Below the pieces are notes generated by a model. That model saw only the letters and a program-made list of their open reading frames with translations. It was not told the DNA's origin and did not search any database. Positions 25,627 to 38,124 of a stretch of DNA of 64,000 bases are shown in pieces. Both the position numbers and the translations under genes were made by a program. Each line of letters begins with the position of its first letter. The first letter of the stretch is position 1. Location: contig RQOL01000616.1 of assembly GCA_013076295.1 (NCBI GenBank), forward strand, positions 434,001 through 498,000, given 5' to 3'. This DNA is from Sanderia malayensis (taxonomy: Eukaryota > Cnidaria > Scyphozoa > Semaeostomeae > Pelagiidae).

Positions 25627-27817
25627 ATGTCTCAAACCTTCAACGATGGTATCGGTAGGGACAGTTTATTTACAAAGGCCATTGGAGGGGTAATTCCATC
25701 GAGGCCTCCTTCGCTACATTCCAACGGAATAACCCACTCATCTTCGCTCGGACCTCAGGTAAGACTTACGTATCACACAACAATTATACTCATTCTAGAG
25801 TACAGTTTGCTTTATAAGGCAGCTGAATAAAGCATTTTTATGCCGTCAAGTTCGCTCCTCGTTTCTTTTCCCGAGCATATGTCTCCATTGTTCTGGCAGG
25901 TTGAGGAGACAACAATAACGTTCTTCTATACCAATATGCGCTATCATATAATATAACATGTGTTTTTCGCTTCTTTTAACGTGTCTGTTCTTCTCTTTTT
26001 ATCTATGAGCAGTTCGCCTTCCAAACAACGAGATCTTCTATTGTAAGTACTCATGTTTCGATGCTTTTATTCTCTATCACTCGCGCCTTCGATACTAGTT
26101 AGATCTGTCGTTTAACATTGAAAAGAACTGGTGTTTTTGCTTCGTGTTCTTTCGTCCATCTTTTTGTGGCTCCTATTTGCTTCTTGTCGTTATGAAACCA
26201 TTGAACGTTATGAAAACTAAAACCAAGGTTTGTGTGTTGTTCGCAGCAATTTTGCCGAGACAAAGAATAGTTTTCAATTGTCGATAATTTCGTTTTAATA
26301 TTTAATATTCATCCCGATTCATATTAAATTTTAAATCTTCATTCTTGTGCGAAGGATTCTTTTTCACTTCGCGCGATCTGCAGGCCGAGCCTTCTTTGAT
26401 ATTAAATCAGATTTCGCTTCACGAAAACCTTGATTCCGTTACTCTGCCAAACGCCTAGACACTCATTTAATTCTTTCCTACATGTTAATGATACATAAAC
26501 AGCAGCTTTGTGTACTCAAAAACAACAACATAAAAAATTTAGGACTTAAAATCGCCGGAGTTTACTGTTCGGCGCGTTTTGTTTTTCACCTAGCATTTAA
26601 AGGATTGGCCTAAAACGACTTGCCAAAGCTCGTCATCAACTCGCCTGCCCCAATTTGTCTATATTTTGATTGTTGATGTAGTAGTAAGCACAATTTTAAG
26701 AAGTCATTATATAGAAATAAATGTGTAGGTTTGTGTGTATTGGACTTTAAAGTCAGGGAGGTCTACTTGCTCAGTAATAAAATATTTATAAATGCATTCT
26801 TTTGTATCCATGATATCTCGTTAGTTATTTTAGTACAGTAAAGGCTATCCTGGACCTTAAAAAACATTCGTAGTTCTCCTCTCTTCTTCTTAATCCCGCC
26901 AGCTATTAATTTTGTCTATATTATTTTAACAGTCTTCGGGAAGCATGTTTGATGGCTTGGAGGACGCTCATCTTCTAGGCTCAGTACAACAGGTTGAGAA
27001 CATGTCGAAGTATTTACCAAAACCAAGTGGCTCCAAGTTGCACACGGCTTTCGGGCTGCACAGTTTGCACGCAACAAACCCCGACCCGACCCAATACGAC
27101 CCGCACGATATACTGGACCAGATATCAGCTTCGTTGCAACCGTCGGTATCAGAGAATGGCTACGACCACCAGTCAACGTCAGCATCTTCAGTGGGGCAGA
27201 ATAATCACATCGGCAATGGTGGCGGCAATCATATCCTTTCGCCATCAACATCCAGTTCCTTTTCGTCGATATCTTCCACATTCAATACCGCCAGCTTTCA
27301 AGCTACAATCAACTCCCTGAACTTGGCAGCAGCTCAGGATGTCGAGTGTACGCCGAGGGAGCTCGAGTGGTTCGCCGAGAGGTTCAAGCAGCGAAGAATA
27401 AAGCTAGGAGTGACACAGGCCGATGTCGGGTCCGCACTGGCTCACTTGAAGCTCCCAGGAGTAGGCTCGCTCAGTCAGTCGACAATTTGCAGGTTCGAGT
27501 CACTCACACTCAGTCACAACAACATGATGGCACTGAAACCCGTGCTGCAAGCATGGTTAGAGGAGGCAGAAAAGGCCCACCGAATGAAATCAAATGAGAG
27601 TGCATTCCTACCGAATCAAGATAAGAAACGTAAAAGGACTTCAATCGGGGCTGCCGAGAAGCGTTCCTTAGAAGCATACTTCGCCATGCAGCCTAGGCCA
27701 TCAAGTGACAAAATCGCCGCCATTGCTGAAAAATTAGATTTATCAAAAAACGTTGTTCGAGTCTGGTTTTGCAATCAGAGACAAAAGAAAAAGCGAATGA
27801 AGTTTTCAGTGCACTGA
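25627..27817 (+). CDS. POU4: POU class 4 homeobox transcription factor (Brn3 type)
   Basis: DNA-binding transcription factor; in animals, including cnidarians, POU4 acts in terminal differentiation of sensory neurons and related cells. Exon 1 is 25627-25758 (44 codons, ATG with A at -3), exon 2 is 26933-27817; the donor CAG|GTAAGA and acceptor TTTTAACAG keep phase 0, giving 338 aa. The N-terminal POU-IV box is split by the intron (PSLHS in exon 1, FDGLEDAHLLGSVQQVEN in exon 2), the usual place in this class. A Ser/Asn/Gly-rich linker follows. The POU-specific domain is at about residues 182-258 (RFKQRRIKLGVTQADVGSAL, STICRFESLTLSHNNM, LQAWLEEAE) and the homeodomain at about 277-334 (KRKRTS..., RVWFCNQRQKKKRMKFS). 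LQAWLEEAE and the C-terminal MKFS are class 4 features. A possible 30-nt extra exon lies in the intron (26013-26042). AATAAA is at 27869. Confidence 0.93.
26013..26042 (+). other. POU4: Candidate 30-nt microexon in the POU4 intron
   Basis: A pyrimidine-rich tract and AG end at 26012, followed by 30 bases encoding FAFQTTRSSI and a strong donor GTAAGTAC at 26043. The length is a multiple of three and the flanking intron phase is 0, so inclusion would add ten residues inside the POU-IV box region without a frame change. It is predicted only from splice signals. Confidence 0.4.
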
Positions 27818-28667
27818 TCCATTCATCATTACCTATAAATAGTGCATTTCTTTTTTAAATTGCAATTAAATAAATGAAACTGTAAGCACACACAAGTACT
27901 GTGACAATGAAAAGAAAATGAAAATTCCTGAAAGAGATTGAAGATTTAGAAAAGAGCAAATTATGGCAACAACTGCATGATATGATGTCTTTGGGTGTGA
28001 GTATGGAAATTATATACGTAGTTAACAGTGAAATGTTAACGTATTTTTAAAAGAAATTTATGTAAATAGAAGAGCCTTCAGTAGGTGGAGGGAAATGCAT
28101 CACAGTTTTAATACAAGATATTGTATAAAACGGTTAATTGTTGCCAATGGTGAAAGAAGACGAACCGTTGAAGCCAAGCACATTGTCATGAGGGGAATTT
28201 TTGTTTATGAAATACGCTCAAAGAATATATTTTTCGAATTTAGCAAGACCGACTTCGTCAGTCAACTCGTCAACTCCATTCGCAAAAAAACAAAAACTAC
28301 TTTGAAGCCTAAAACTGCAAAATCTCTCGAAAAGAAAAGCAGATTGAACTATTTTAGATTTCTTTTGATTGGCTTGCATAAAATATGACTTCCTGCTTGA
28401 GGCTACTACTGCCTAGAAAGTCTCATAAATGAATAATGTGTTTGAGCTTCAATGGTATCAAGACAGAGAATGAAATGAAGTTCAGTTGTGATGGGCATAG
28501 CTAAGAGTGACAGCGCTCGAAAACGCGAGCAAACATTAAATCATGCATCACATACTTCTTCTATTTTGATGTAGTAATTTGTTAATTGCTGCGGGCAAAG
28601 ACAACACGAGGGTGAATGATTCGATTCGAAATAAAACGCGTGGTATAAACACCTGTTGTGTATTGAA

Positions 28668-29126
28668 CTAAGGACATTCATTCGAATCACTATGCGATTC
28701 AATTGATTTAGCTTCATGTAAAGCGGATCTCAACATGGCGTTCCTTATTGTTTCACGTGTAATAGAATAAATTAAACTTCGCTTTATACCTGTTAGAAAT
28801 GCTTCAGATTGGCAAAAGCGTGCTTTCAGGGCGCCAACACTTGTTGGAAAATTTTCTCTTGATAAGTTTGGAATACATGTCCCACAACAATAATTGAATA
28901 GCCTTAATAAAGTAAGACTACAAATCAACAAAGCCTGGAATAGAATCCGCAAAATTTTTGAAGGCACAACCCTAAACCTGCATATATTCTGTTCTTTAAA
29001 GATAAAGAGTTGTTTTGTTCTGTGAACAGTAAATATATGTTGAACAGCAAAGCATAGCCTTTGAAGCATTGTTTTGGATTGAAAGTTTAATTTTGCAAAC
29101 GTATGAAGAATGAGATCTGTTTTCAT
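28668..29126 (-). other. Unassigned 152-codon ATG frame
   Basis: The longest ATG-started frame in the gene-poor half (starts MKTDLILHTFAKLNFQSK). It is rich in Leu, Ile, Arg and Cys, with one hydrophobic patch (ILFQALLICSLTLL). There is no recognisable domain or splice context. In DNA this AT-rich such a length is unusual but can occur by chance, so I do not call it a gene. Confidence 0.15.
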
Positions 29127-30500
29127 GATTGAATTATAACAGAAAGTAGAAAAATAGAGTGCAAGATAGAAGCACTAAGTTCATGCATGTGATAATGCTA
29201 CTAAAGCTTGTCGAGAAGGTTGGATAAAGGCTCGTAAATATCAAATAAGCAAGGGCCGATTTTTCAACAATAATTTCAAATACTTCTTCTTTTAATTGAA
29301 TTTCATTTTATATATCAAATCAAAAGACTTGACAACAGTTAAATAAAGCATAATCAGCTCTCTATTTGAAGGAAAACGTGTGCTCTCAACTTAAGACTAA
29401 ATATACATATGTGAATGTGACAATGTAAAATTTTATTTTACGTTCCTTGAAACGTCGTTGTTTTTTATCCCAAATTTCAACAATATTCCCATTTCTTTTT
29501 ATTTGTATTATTGCTTCAATATAAGTTAGATAATTGTACCTTAAATTTTTCAAAGCACTTATATAAGAATAAATTGAATTTTAATTTAATTTAATTATAT
29601 AAATTTCCAGCCTATGGTCTAATATATTATTATTATGAAATATTTATTCATTTTCATTGTAATAAATTGTCTGTTTGCAAATAAAGTGATGCATTAATAT
29701 AATTTTAGCGAATTTTGCTTTCTTTTTATACATCAACAAATTCTTTCCTGTCCTTGAGCCATTTTCACCTTCTGGCCACCAAATAAGCATGTTAATGAAT
29801 GCATTTTTAGAAGATCGATTGTCTTGCATATGACCTGACAATAAAAGCATTAACACCATAACAGATTTTTTGTTCAGATTTATTGGTACTTGGCAGAATA
29901 AAATGCATTTATGCGTTTTGAGGATGATTTTTCACAGCAATAGTAGCTTTGTTTAAGTGTTTACAAAGATGGTGTCACTGTAAGCAAGCGGCCTTAAAAC
30001 GGCCTCTTGGTCTTTCTCACAATGTCTTTCTGCCCCCGTCTCATCACAAGCATACCTCGGTAGAGTTTCACGTTATGGCAAGGCAATTATGGCCGTCAAT
30101 CTTGTTCTGGGTTTGCCTGGATGTTTCATTTCCAATGTACCTAATGCACGTCTGTACCTTTGGAGCAACAATCTGCTTCTATGTAATCATGCCTTATAAT
30201 TCAATTGCCTTTCCCGAACCACTGTCTTGACTTCCAAGACCACTACTACTAGTAGAAGCACGCCTAGATCAGGTACTGAGATAGCATGATATATTGGTCG
30301 CGTCTTTGAAATTGTTCAAGATAAGACACGAGAGGTATTCCTAAGACGACAAATTATCTTCGTCATTTAATTGTTCTTGAAAACAAATACAAATGCACGT
30401 AGACAATAAGCCACACGAATATTGAGGAAAGTGAAGAAGAGAGCTCCAAGCCTCGTTTGTACATTGGCCATGCATGTTAATTGCGCCTGCGGAGCAAAAC

Positions 30501-30542
30501 GCCTGCGCAGTAGAATATAATCGAATTTTTTTAGAGAGAGAT
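30501..30542 (+). repeat. Dispersed repeat, GCGCAG..AGAATATA..GA family, copy 2
   Basis: GCCTGCGCAGTAGAATATAA followed by TCGAA matches the core of the copies at 11477 and 50178. Here the upstream part is CTGCGGAGCAAAACGCC, resembling the GCGGAGCGAAG upstream of copy 3. Confidence 0.5.
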
Positions 30543-32042
30543 TTGGATGCTCTTTCTTTTTTTGTTTGTCGAATCTAACATGCGCTTAGTCTCAAATCAT
30601 CTTTCTTTCAGCGTGATGCATGTTAAAACAAAGACAAATAACTACAGTGTTTTCATCACAATATCCCAAAATTGCCCATTGGGCATAAAACGTTTCATTG
30701 TTTCTTCAAATATTACCCAATTTTCATGTTTCATCGGGAGGTACTCCGTTGATTTTCTCTTTATGTCCTATACTTTATGTTTCCATTTGCCGACGACATT
30801 GAGGCAACCTCTCGTAGCTATTCCTTACTGGAGGCACCCTCATTCCAAAAAAGGCAAATATTGAATGTTTTAGTCATAATTATGTTTTTACATCAAAACG
30901 GCACTCACTTTAACAAAGTTAATAGCCAGTCAGCCAGTCACCGTACAGGATAACGCATATTTCAATCTAAAACAGTAGCACATTGCGCTACGATATTTCA
31001 TAGACCAGGAAGGAGTTGTTGGCTTGGCAAGAGATAGGCGAGTTCAACCTGGTCAGATTTAAAATGAAAAGCAGCGATGTTTTGTTGTTGGAAATAGTGT
31101 GCGAAAGTGACAAACACGGACCACGCACGTGCAAATTAACTTACGCGATTTTGTGTGGATATTCAAAGCAAAACGTGCTTTGTGCGCGATGTTGCTTTGA
31201 AAACTCCATCATCGTTTTCTGAAATCTGTTCTGATTAAGGTTGGATAAAGAATGGCATAGCGGGTATCCAGCAATAAGCCTTCGTTCCCGATGTTCATTA
31301 TCGGCGTTGATCTCGAGAAGCACTACTGTGATGTATTAGAAAACGCCAGATGTGAACGCATCAAGGAGGCTCAGTTTTGTGTAAAATATATCTAGGGCTC
31401 TAAAAGAGCAAGTTGAAGAAACATGTCCCGCTCTGCGGAATAGCTTTACCAGCTGTTTTAAAAACAGATTAATGTTTTTCTTCCATTTTTCTCACCTTGA
31501 CCAAATTATTCATTGTCAAGCAATGCATAGATTTGTTTGTGTAGCGTGGCTATCGTTAGGATTCCGCGAAATGCCATCATAATTTTTGTCATGCTGCTGT
31601 AGTTAGATTAAATGAATTAGAAGCAGTTTGAGAAAGAGTCTCACTCGCCAGAAAGAGGCAGAGCTTTGTTATCATCCATCCAACGATGAATTAAATAACT
31701 AAGCAAGCAAAAATATTATCTGAGTGCCTTCTTATACATTGACATAGCAGTAAAAATTTGTTTTTGTTGTTCATGGTGAATTATATGACATTTAAAGCAA
31801 TGTCATGGTGTACAGTACAGTTTAATAACACATGATTATCAAGATCTTACACTCTTACAGGAATGTTTTTCAAAAGCGTGGTGGATTTCAAACATGAAAA
31901 GGGATATGCCACTAAATTATACGAGGTTTAAAAAGAAAAATCACGGAAGAACAACTAATCAAAAATGGAAAATTTGGGACAGAGATTTAGAAAAACATTT
32001 TATGCAGGACTTCTTTTCTAATAACTCATATACATCATTCAG

Positions 32043-32455
32043 TACACGTTTTTTTTATAAGAAACCGGTTTATAAGAAACCTAGATCTAGACGCCCTAAA
32101 ATTTAAGAAACGTTTAGAACTACAAGGAAATATTTAAGCAACGTTAGGAAAGTCGGAAACGGAAACACGTTTTCCCTTTACGGATTCAACAAATATCAAC
32201 TACAGTAAGTGTGTTTTATGTGCTAAGCATAACATTCTCGGCTCCACATGACGATTTTTCGCATTGACGATTTTTCTTTGTTATAATACTAATATTTTGC
32301 TACATCCATGTCTTTTTCTTCCTTTTCACTGCAATTTTTTTCATTGAATGAAGAAACTTTTAGGAAACTTTTAGAACTAAAAGGTGTCTAAAAATTAAGA
32401 AACTTTTACTACTAGCCAGGCCTTGAGCCAGGTTTCTTATAAAAAAAAACGTGTA
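32043..32455. repeat. MITE, 413 bp, ends TACACGTTTTTTTTATAAGAAACC
   Basis: Terminal inverted repeats of about 24 bp: TACACG, T-run, ATAAGAAACC at the left, and GGTTTCTTATA, A-run, CGTGTA at the right. Internal AAGAAACNTTTAGAACTA motifs also appear in both halves in inverted order. A TA at each outer edge may be a target-site duplication. The ends resemble those of the element at 43367-43557, so the two are probably related families. Confidence 0.8.
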
Positions 32456-35400
32456 ATTGATCATTTTCTGCATTACAGACCCTTTACCTGTCTAATTAAA
32501 AACACAAAATTACACAGAAGCTAATTCAAAACAATAACAAACAACAATTTTAAATATTTACATTTGTTATTTCATGCAATAAGAGATTTAGGGCTATGTT
32601 TATCGAATGATTATGATTTTAACTTCGATAAAATCATAAAAAAAATGTCACGACAATCAATAAGAGAGACAATATTATTTATTTTTAAGCACTATACCTT
32701 ATTCTAGTATTAATTTATATATGAATTTCGCACAAAATTTTACTTTAAATTATATCTTCTGGATTTTTAAACTTTGTTACAAATTTATCACATTTCATTT
32801 CATTAGTTTTTTAGTTGCTTGAAAATGTTTAAACTCAGGTCTTGTTTAGGAATTGATTGGTAGTGAGAAAGCTTAACATGTGGAAATTGTAGCTAAAATC
32901 ATTAGTCATCCTTATTTTTCGATAACCTTTTCTTAAAACAATCCAAGGCCTTTCAAATAAAATATTTTTGGCTAGTTCCAAGAAAGAAAACCTTTCGTTT
33001 TGATATCTTTAATTTCATCTTTGGATTTCTTATGCTTGAGTGCCTTTATCTTTGGGCCTTTGACGATATTATAAAACCAGACCAGACCGTCTATTAGAGC
33101 CAATAATATAAAAATTGATGCTCTGGCTAAAGTAGGAGCAGTTTTACATAGAATAGAACCCCATCTTTCGGTCACCTCGTTGTTGTGGTTACTCTATTAT
33201 AGCCTCATTGGTGACGGCAGTAAAAAGCTTTCACCATATTTTAATTCAATTAAAATACTTAACCGACTGTGTTTTATGGTATTGCGTTGACTGTTGCTTT
33301 GCTATTGAAGCCATGCAGAAAAAGTCATTACGCTACCTTGGACTCATAAAAAATTCATACATATTTGACATTTAACTGTTCTGATCAGCCGACACATATA
33401 CCCTACGCTAGACAAATTCCCTCACTGCGAATGTCTGCATGCTTGAGCACAGAACGGCCTAGTTAATTATTAAACTTATTTAATTATTAAACTCATTCCT
33501 TATATTATTATTTTTAAACAAGCATCAATAATGCAGCAGGTCTGGAGCGACATGCTTTTTGCCATGGTGATGGAATGTGACTTTTCTGTTCATTGCTAAA
33601 CAATACGCATAAGAGAGACAAGGGAACATTATCGTAACGGCATACAGTGGAGAAATTAAATGGTGTGAAAAGTCCTCTTACAATTTATTGAATCAGTTGT
33701 AATGCTCCTCAATTAGTTTAATAGACTAAGCTAGATGTCCGATCTTATTATTAGTATGTCATTGCATAGTACTCTATTTGAGAGGTTTGCTGTGTTGCAA
33801 AGACAACAGATGAAAACTTGCTTTGAGCATGGAATGTACCTTATTTAGTCTCAACCTATCACGTGCAGTATCAGAGAGAGGCATTAACCTATCAGAAAGA
33901 GGCCATGTCTTATTATTAATTAACCCATATATTCCAAGGATGCTAAGTTAACAGTGTTGAATGTGAATCAAACTTGCGCAAGCGTATATCTTGGAATCAG
34001 ATATGATAATTGAATCACGATATGTCGAAACTTTCTGAAGCTATGATCCGTTAAAGTGCCAAATCCAGATGTTTAGCCGGACTAGCTTACGAATAACATC
34101 ATCTCTTTGAAGGTCATAATTTTCAAACAATTTAAATGAATGAAATGGCTTGTATAGCTTAATGCGCATTCGACAAGCAAACTCAAGCAAGATATAAAAC
34201 AAAAACCGCACTGAACATTGAAAGAGAAATGTTAAGAAAAAACACCTGCTGAGATAGCCGCTCGCATTAGCCAATTGTTTTGTCAACAACCTGTTTTGTT
34301 CGCTCTGCTGTCAAAGCATATTGAATAATAACTTGCATGGACACACGCTTTCAATTACTGGTGATCACATTGTTCTGAACGTGTGAGGTGGGACGGCTGT
34401 AGACGGCAATTTTTGAATAACATGCCTTTCGTTTCGCTTTTTGTCAATCTGATAACACCAATCCTGAGCAGCTGACCCCAGAATGTCTTATATATCTGTA
34501 GATAAATGTATTTAAAACAGGGGAGCTCCCACGCCAAAGCAGTTCTGCTGTTTCCAACATGGTGTTCGTGTGGAATTGAAGCTTTTAAGGGGGAGTCGTT
34601 ACCAGATGCTGATAGTCAAATCATAAAAGGTCATTTGAGTGAGTGCAATAAATAAATGAGATTTGCTGAAGATGGTGAGAGTTGTGGCTGTGTGGTTCTT
34701 CCTTCTGACTAGATCCCTGATATCCCACTAATAAGGCTTGCCACCAGCTATGATAGCATTCAGTCACTACTCATAGAGAGATACGTCGTAAACATTTCAT
34801 CTTATCTGAAAAACATAAGACATGTTTGATGGGTTGCTGTGCTACTGCTTCCAATACTTTGGAATCAGGGATATAATTGGATAACTAAACCATGTTTACA
34901 GCTAGTATAAACGCAGGAAAGCTTGCCACTGTGTGAGCAATTCTATCTTGTCAAGACTAAAAGATGCTGGAATGGAAGGAATCGATTGAAGAGAGGAAAA
35001 CACTTGAAGAAATCTTAAATATTTTAAAATTAGGCTTGATAACAAGTATATAGCTTTGCTATGTATTTTCTGCAAAGAATTTCAAGTATATATTTGGGTG
35101 TTGTGTAACTAAAGCCGTCATTAGTTTTAAACATTCTTTTTTGAAAGTCATGATTCATTAATGTGAATAAAAAAAGAGCAAGCTCTATGAAAATTAAATA
35201 TTCTGTCTTGTCAATATAGACCCATAACATCGTTGAAAATATAAAAGAAAATACTAATAGTTTTAAAGTTGTTATTTATTCGCATTTTCTTTATAAAATT
35301 TTGAGGTTGTTGTTCAATTCCAACAGCTTAGCCTCTTTGTGATGACGAAGAACACACTTATGAGGCATCTAGCTTCAAGCAAGCAACAACAACAACTTAC

Positions 35401-35618
35401 ATAACCAAAATAATGAGCCTAATTCCATGCGAATTTCCGAAAATGTCAAATTTCATAATGTCAAATTTCATAAAAACACCAAAAGTATGGGTGTCATGTG
35501 TAGAAATCATCATAGCTTAGTAATTTTTCAGAACTAATTAGCCTATTAGCAAAGCAAGACAAAATTCTGTCGTGTTGTGCCAATAATAATAGGTAGGTAT
35601 ACCTATAGAAAGTTAGAC
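32456..35618. other. Gene-poor stretch
   Basis: AT-rich. A 67-codon frame on - (32972-33175) has one hydrophobic segment (ASIFILLALIDGLVWFY) followed by a Lys-rich tail, but it has no ATG and no clear splice acceptor, so it is not called. Nothing else is supportable. Confidence 0.4.
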
Positions 35619-37303
35619 ATGGCAAGGATAATCAAAGGAGCTCTAACTTTCAACCGAATGTCGCGTTTTGAAAGTCTCTCACTTGCCGGCGTGAGACACG
35701 GGTGCCATGTCATGTTTCACGCTCCGGTTGAAAATGTTAAATTATTCGACCAAATTCCGATTAAAAACACGATCCTGGTAAGACCTACTGCAAAGTATAT
35801 AGGTTTTTCAACGAGATCTTGAGTGCACTGTTCTCACACATTCCTTCTATTGTTTTCTACTCTTCTTATTTTATTGCTCTGTTTCTTCTCTCGATTATGC
35901 AAGTGCCCAACTGTTATGGCAAAGAGCAATTTACAAGTTTTTTGAACTGAGCTGGAGAGTATGGCACTTTTACAATTTACATCAAATCAAAGTTGTAAAA
36001 TCATGCTCTCTCTCTTTACATTACTTAGCCTGGCTGAAATATCAGCTTGAATAATGAATGATATGATGCTTCTTGCTATGATTGTTGCACTGAATTTTTT
36101 CTTTTATTATGCAGATGCAAATGAGATTTGATGGCAGACTTGGATTCCCTGGAGGTTTTGTTGACGCCACAGATAAGACATTAGAAGAAGCAGTGAACAG
36201 AGAATCAGCAGAAGAACTTGGCTGCAGATTGGAGAACGCTCAAGTCAATCCAGATGATTATATCACATCACATTATTGTGATAAAATAAAGTTTTGTGTT
36301 CATTTCTTCAGCAAGAGAATCACATTTGAGGAGCTTCATCAACTCGAAAGAAGGCCGGCAAAACTTCAAACTGAAGGGGGCTTTGAGGTAAGGCGTTGCT
36401 TAGTATAGTATATACAGTTGAACTTTGAAGTCTCAACTACAGTTGAAGCTGCGTACTTTGAAATTTGAGATGTTTTTCTGTTGTCTTTGGTTTTGACATT
36501 TTTTACGAATGTTTTAAATGAATTTCTTAATTACTTAAATTGCACAAATACAAACCCCTTTGGGTACTCGACATATGTATGTTGACAGCTGGTGTTACTG
36601 ATTCAAAAGGAATGATTTAACAATATCATTTCTTTAAAAGAATTATTGATATCATGCAGTGCATAATTGTATATTATTCAATATCAGAACATCTCATTGT
36701 AGATAATTAAATATAATTTAATACCATTCATTCAAAGGAATGGCATAACAGACCATTCCTTTTGAGGGATTAAAACTAAGCAAATAATAAATTCATTTGA
36801 CTAAATTAGATTTTGCTAGTTATCAAGTGTCGAAATAAGGCATGCATATGGCAAGTGACAATCAAAGGAGGTAGAAGGACGTTCAGCACACCAAGGAGCT
36901 CAAATTCAATGTTAGTCAACTTAATGAGGCTTAAGTGTAATTACTATCAGCTAAAGTCTCTGAGGAGTTAGGAGAAACAGATATTGTTGGTGACATTGTT
37001 AGTTATTCATCACACAAACAAATAATAGTGTCATTATATATATATCTTTGCAGTAAATCTGAACTGTTGATCTTATAGGTACTTGGAATGGTGAGAGTTC
37101 CGTTGTATTGTCTTCATGATAAGAAGGGTGGATTTCGTGCATTTAGCAAGAACAATTTTGTTGGAATAGCAAAAGAACAATTAATTATTGGAATTGCTAA
37201 AAATAACCTATTACCCAATGTGACTTTGGAGAACTATTTGAGTGGTTGCCCAGAGTCATATGTGCTTGATGACCTACGGAAGCTCAGAGAAACAGCCATG
37301 TAA
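35619..37303 (+). CDS. NUDT16: NUDT16-like Nudix hydrolase (U8 snoRNA-decapping type)
   Basis: Nudix phosphohydrolase. Relatives hydrolyse nucleoside diphosphates such as (d)IDP and can decap RNAs, including U8 snoRNA, in the nucleus. Three exons: 35619-35777, 36115-36387 and 37079-37303, all joined in phase 0 (donors GTAAGA and GTAAGG; acceptors TTATGCAG and TCTTATAG), giving 218 aa versus about 195 in human. Exon 2 begins with the diagnostic MQMRFDGRLGFPGGFVD and carries the Nudix helix (TLEEAVNRESAEELG, residues 75-89) with the metal-binding Glu pair E86/E87. Ser84 replaces the usual hydrophobic residue of REU. Exon 3 has VLGMVRVPLYCL and NNFVGIAKEQL, as in NUDT16. The start is the ATG of MARIIKG. 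The stop TAA at 37301-37303 overlaps a good splice-donor consensus (ATG|TAAGT), so an alternative longer C-terminus is possible. It is convergent with the Wnt gene 1.3 kb away. Confidence 0.88.
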
Positions 37304-37843
37304 GTTTCATGTTTCCTTTATTTTTCTATTTAATAATTATAATAGTAATATTATTTTGTATTTACTCACACTTTCTACTGCCTGAATAGGTTTCGACAGT
37401 TTGCTCAATTGTGGACATATTTGTAAATTATAGTTTGTGAATATTGTGAATGGACTCCACGTGTTTGAAAAGTGATTTTTTCAATAAGTTCAATGCTCTA
37501 CCATATACATTTTATTTACCACTTATGTAGGGGATACATTACCTGTTTGCCTACAGCTAAGAGTAATAGGGTTTTTGAGTTGGTGGGCATTCGAATCTGA
37601 AGGCAATTTGACGAGTTTTTATAACCAACAACTGCAACAACAATCAAACGATTAGTGACGTCATTTGGACGTCTTTTTTATTGATGCCCGAGGCCACTGA
37701 AAAGCTCTCGTCAGGTCAGGCATGCTTGATAAGGGTTTTATTTAAAGTGCACAGCCGAACTTCAAATAGTAGCTTTGTTTGCTTTTTATATTGTGCTACA
37801 GTGCAGATAACTAGACGACTTTATGTCTGGCTGATAAGATACC

Positions 37844-37908
37844 GTAATGAGAAGGACCAGCTTCGGTTCTGTGAAACACACAGAACCGAAGCTGGCCCTT
37901 CGCATTAC
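37844..37908. repeat. 65-nt near-perfect hairpin
   Basis: GTAATGAGAAGGACCAGCTT at 37844 pairs with the sequence ending GCATTAC at 37908. The arms are about 30 bp with two mismatches, and the loop is a few bases. It is either a foldback repeat or a small-RNA-type hairpin. Confidence 0.75.
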
Positions 37909-38023
37909 GATGTTAATGACGACTTTGAATTATATGTTTTTTTCTAAATTATACTTCTGGAACCAGACTTTTTTAGTTGCTACTCAGAGTTTCACGCTTA
38001 GTGTATTATTGTTAGATGTTTAT

Positions 38024-38124
38024 TAATAAACGCCCCCCTCTTTTATACGCCCCCTCGAATAGAAGCCCCCCTAAAATATCAAAAAAATTAATGAACGCGT
38101 TTAATCGAAGCATTACGGTAAATA
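38024..38124. repeat. GCCCCC-rich short repeat, copy 2
   Basis: Contains AATAAACGCCCCCCTC, ATACGCCCCCTCGAATAG, AAGCCCCCCTAAAATATCA and ends CATTACGGTAAAT. The internal order and the TTACGGTAA end match the element at 15509-15813; the left end is truncated. Confidence 0.6.

Larger units (their letters stand above)
27818..32042. other. POU4 3' flank and gene-poor stretch
   Basis: AT-rich. The first few hundred bases are likely the POU4 3' untranslated region. It contains the unassigned frame at 28668-29126 (-) and the dispersed repeat at 30501-30542. Nothing else is supportable. Confidence 0.4.

Noticed and set aside
26916..27281. 121-codon frame on - across POU4 exon 2
   Set aside because: Antisense shadow of the POU4 coding exon.
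28095..28388. 97-codon frame on + downstream of POU4
   Set aside because: Lys-rich AT-driven frame in the likely 3' untranslated region.
31894..32106. 70-codon frame on +
   Set aside because: Runs into the MITE at 32043; its C-terminus is the transposon end.
32972..33175. 67-codon frame with a membrane-like segment on -
   Set aside because: No ATG, no convincing acceptor, single short frame in gene-poor DNA.
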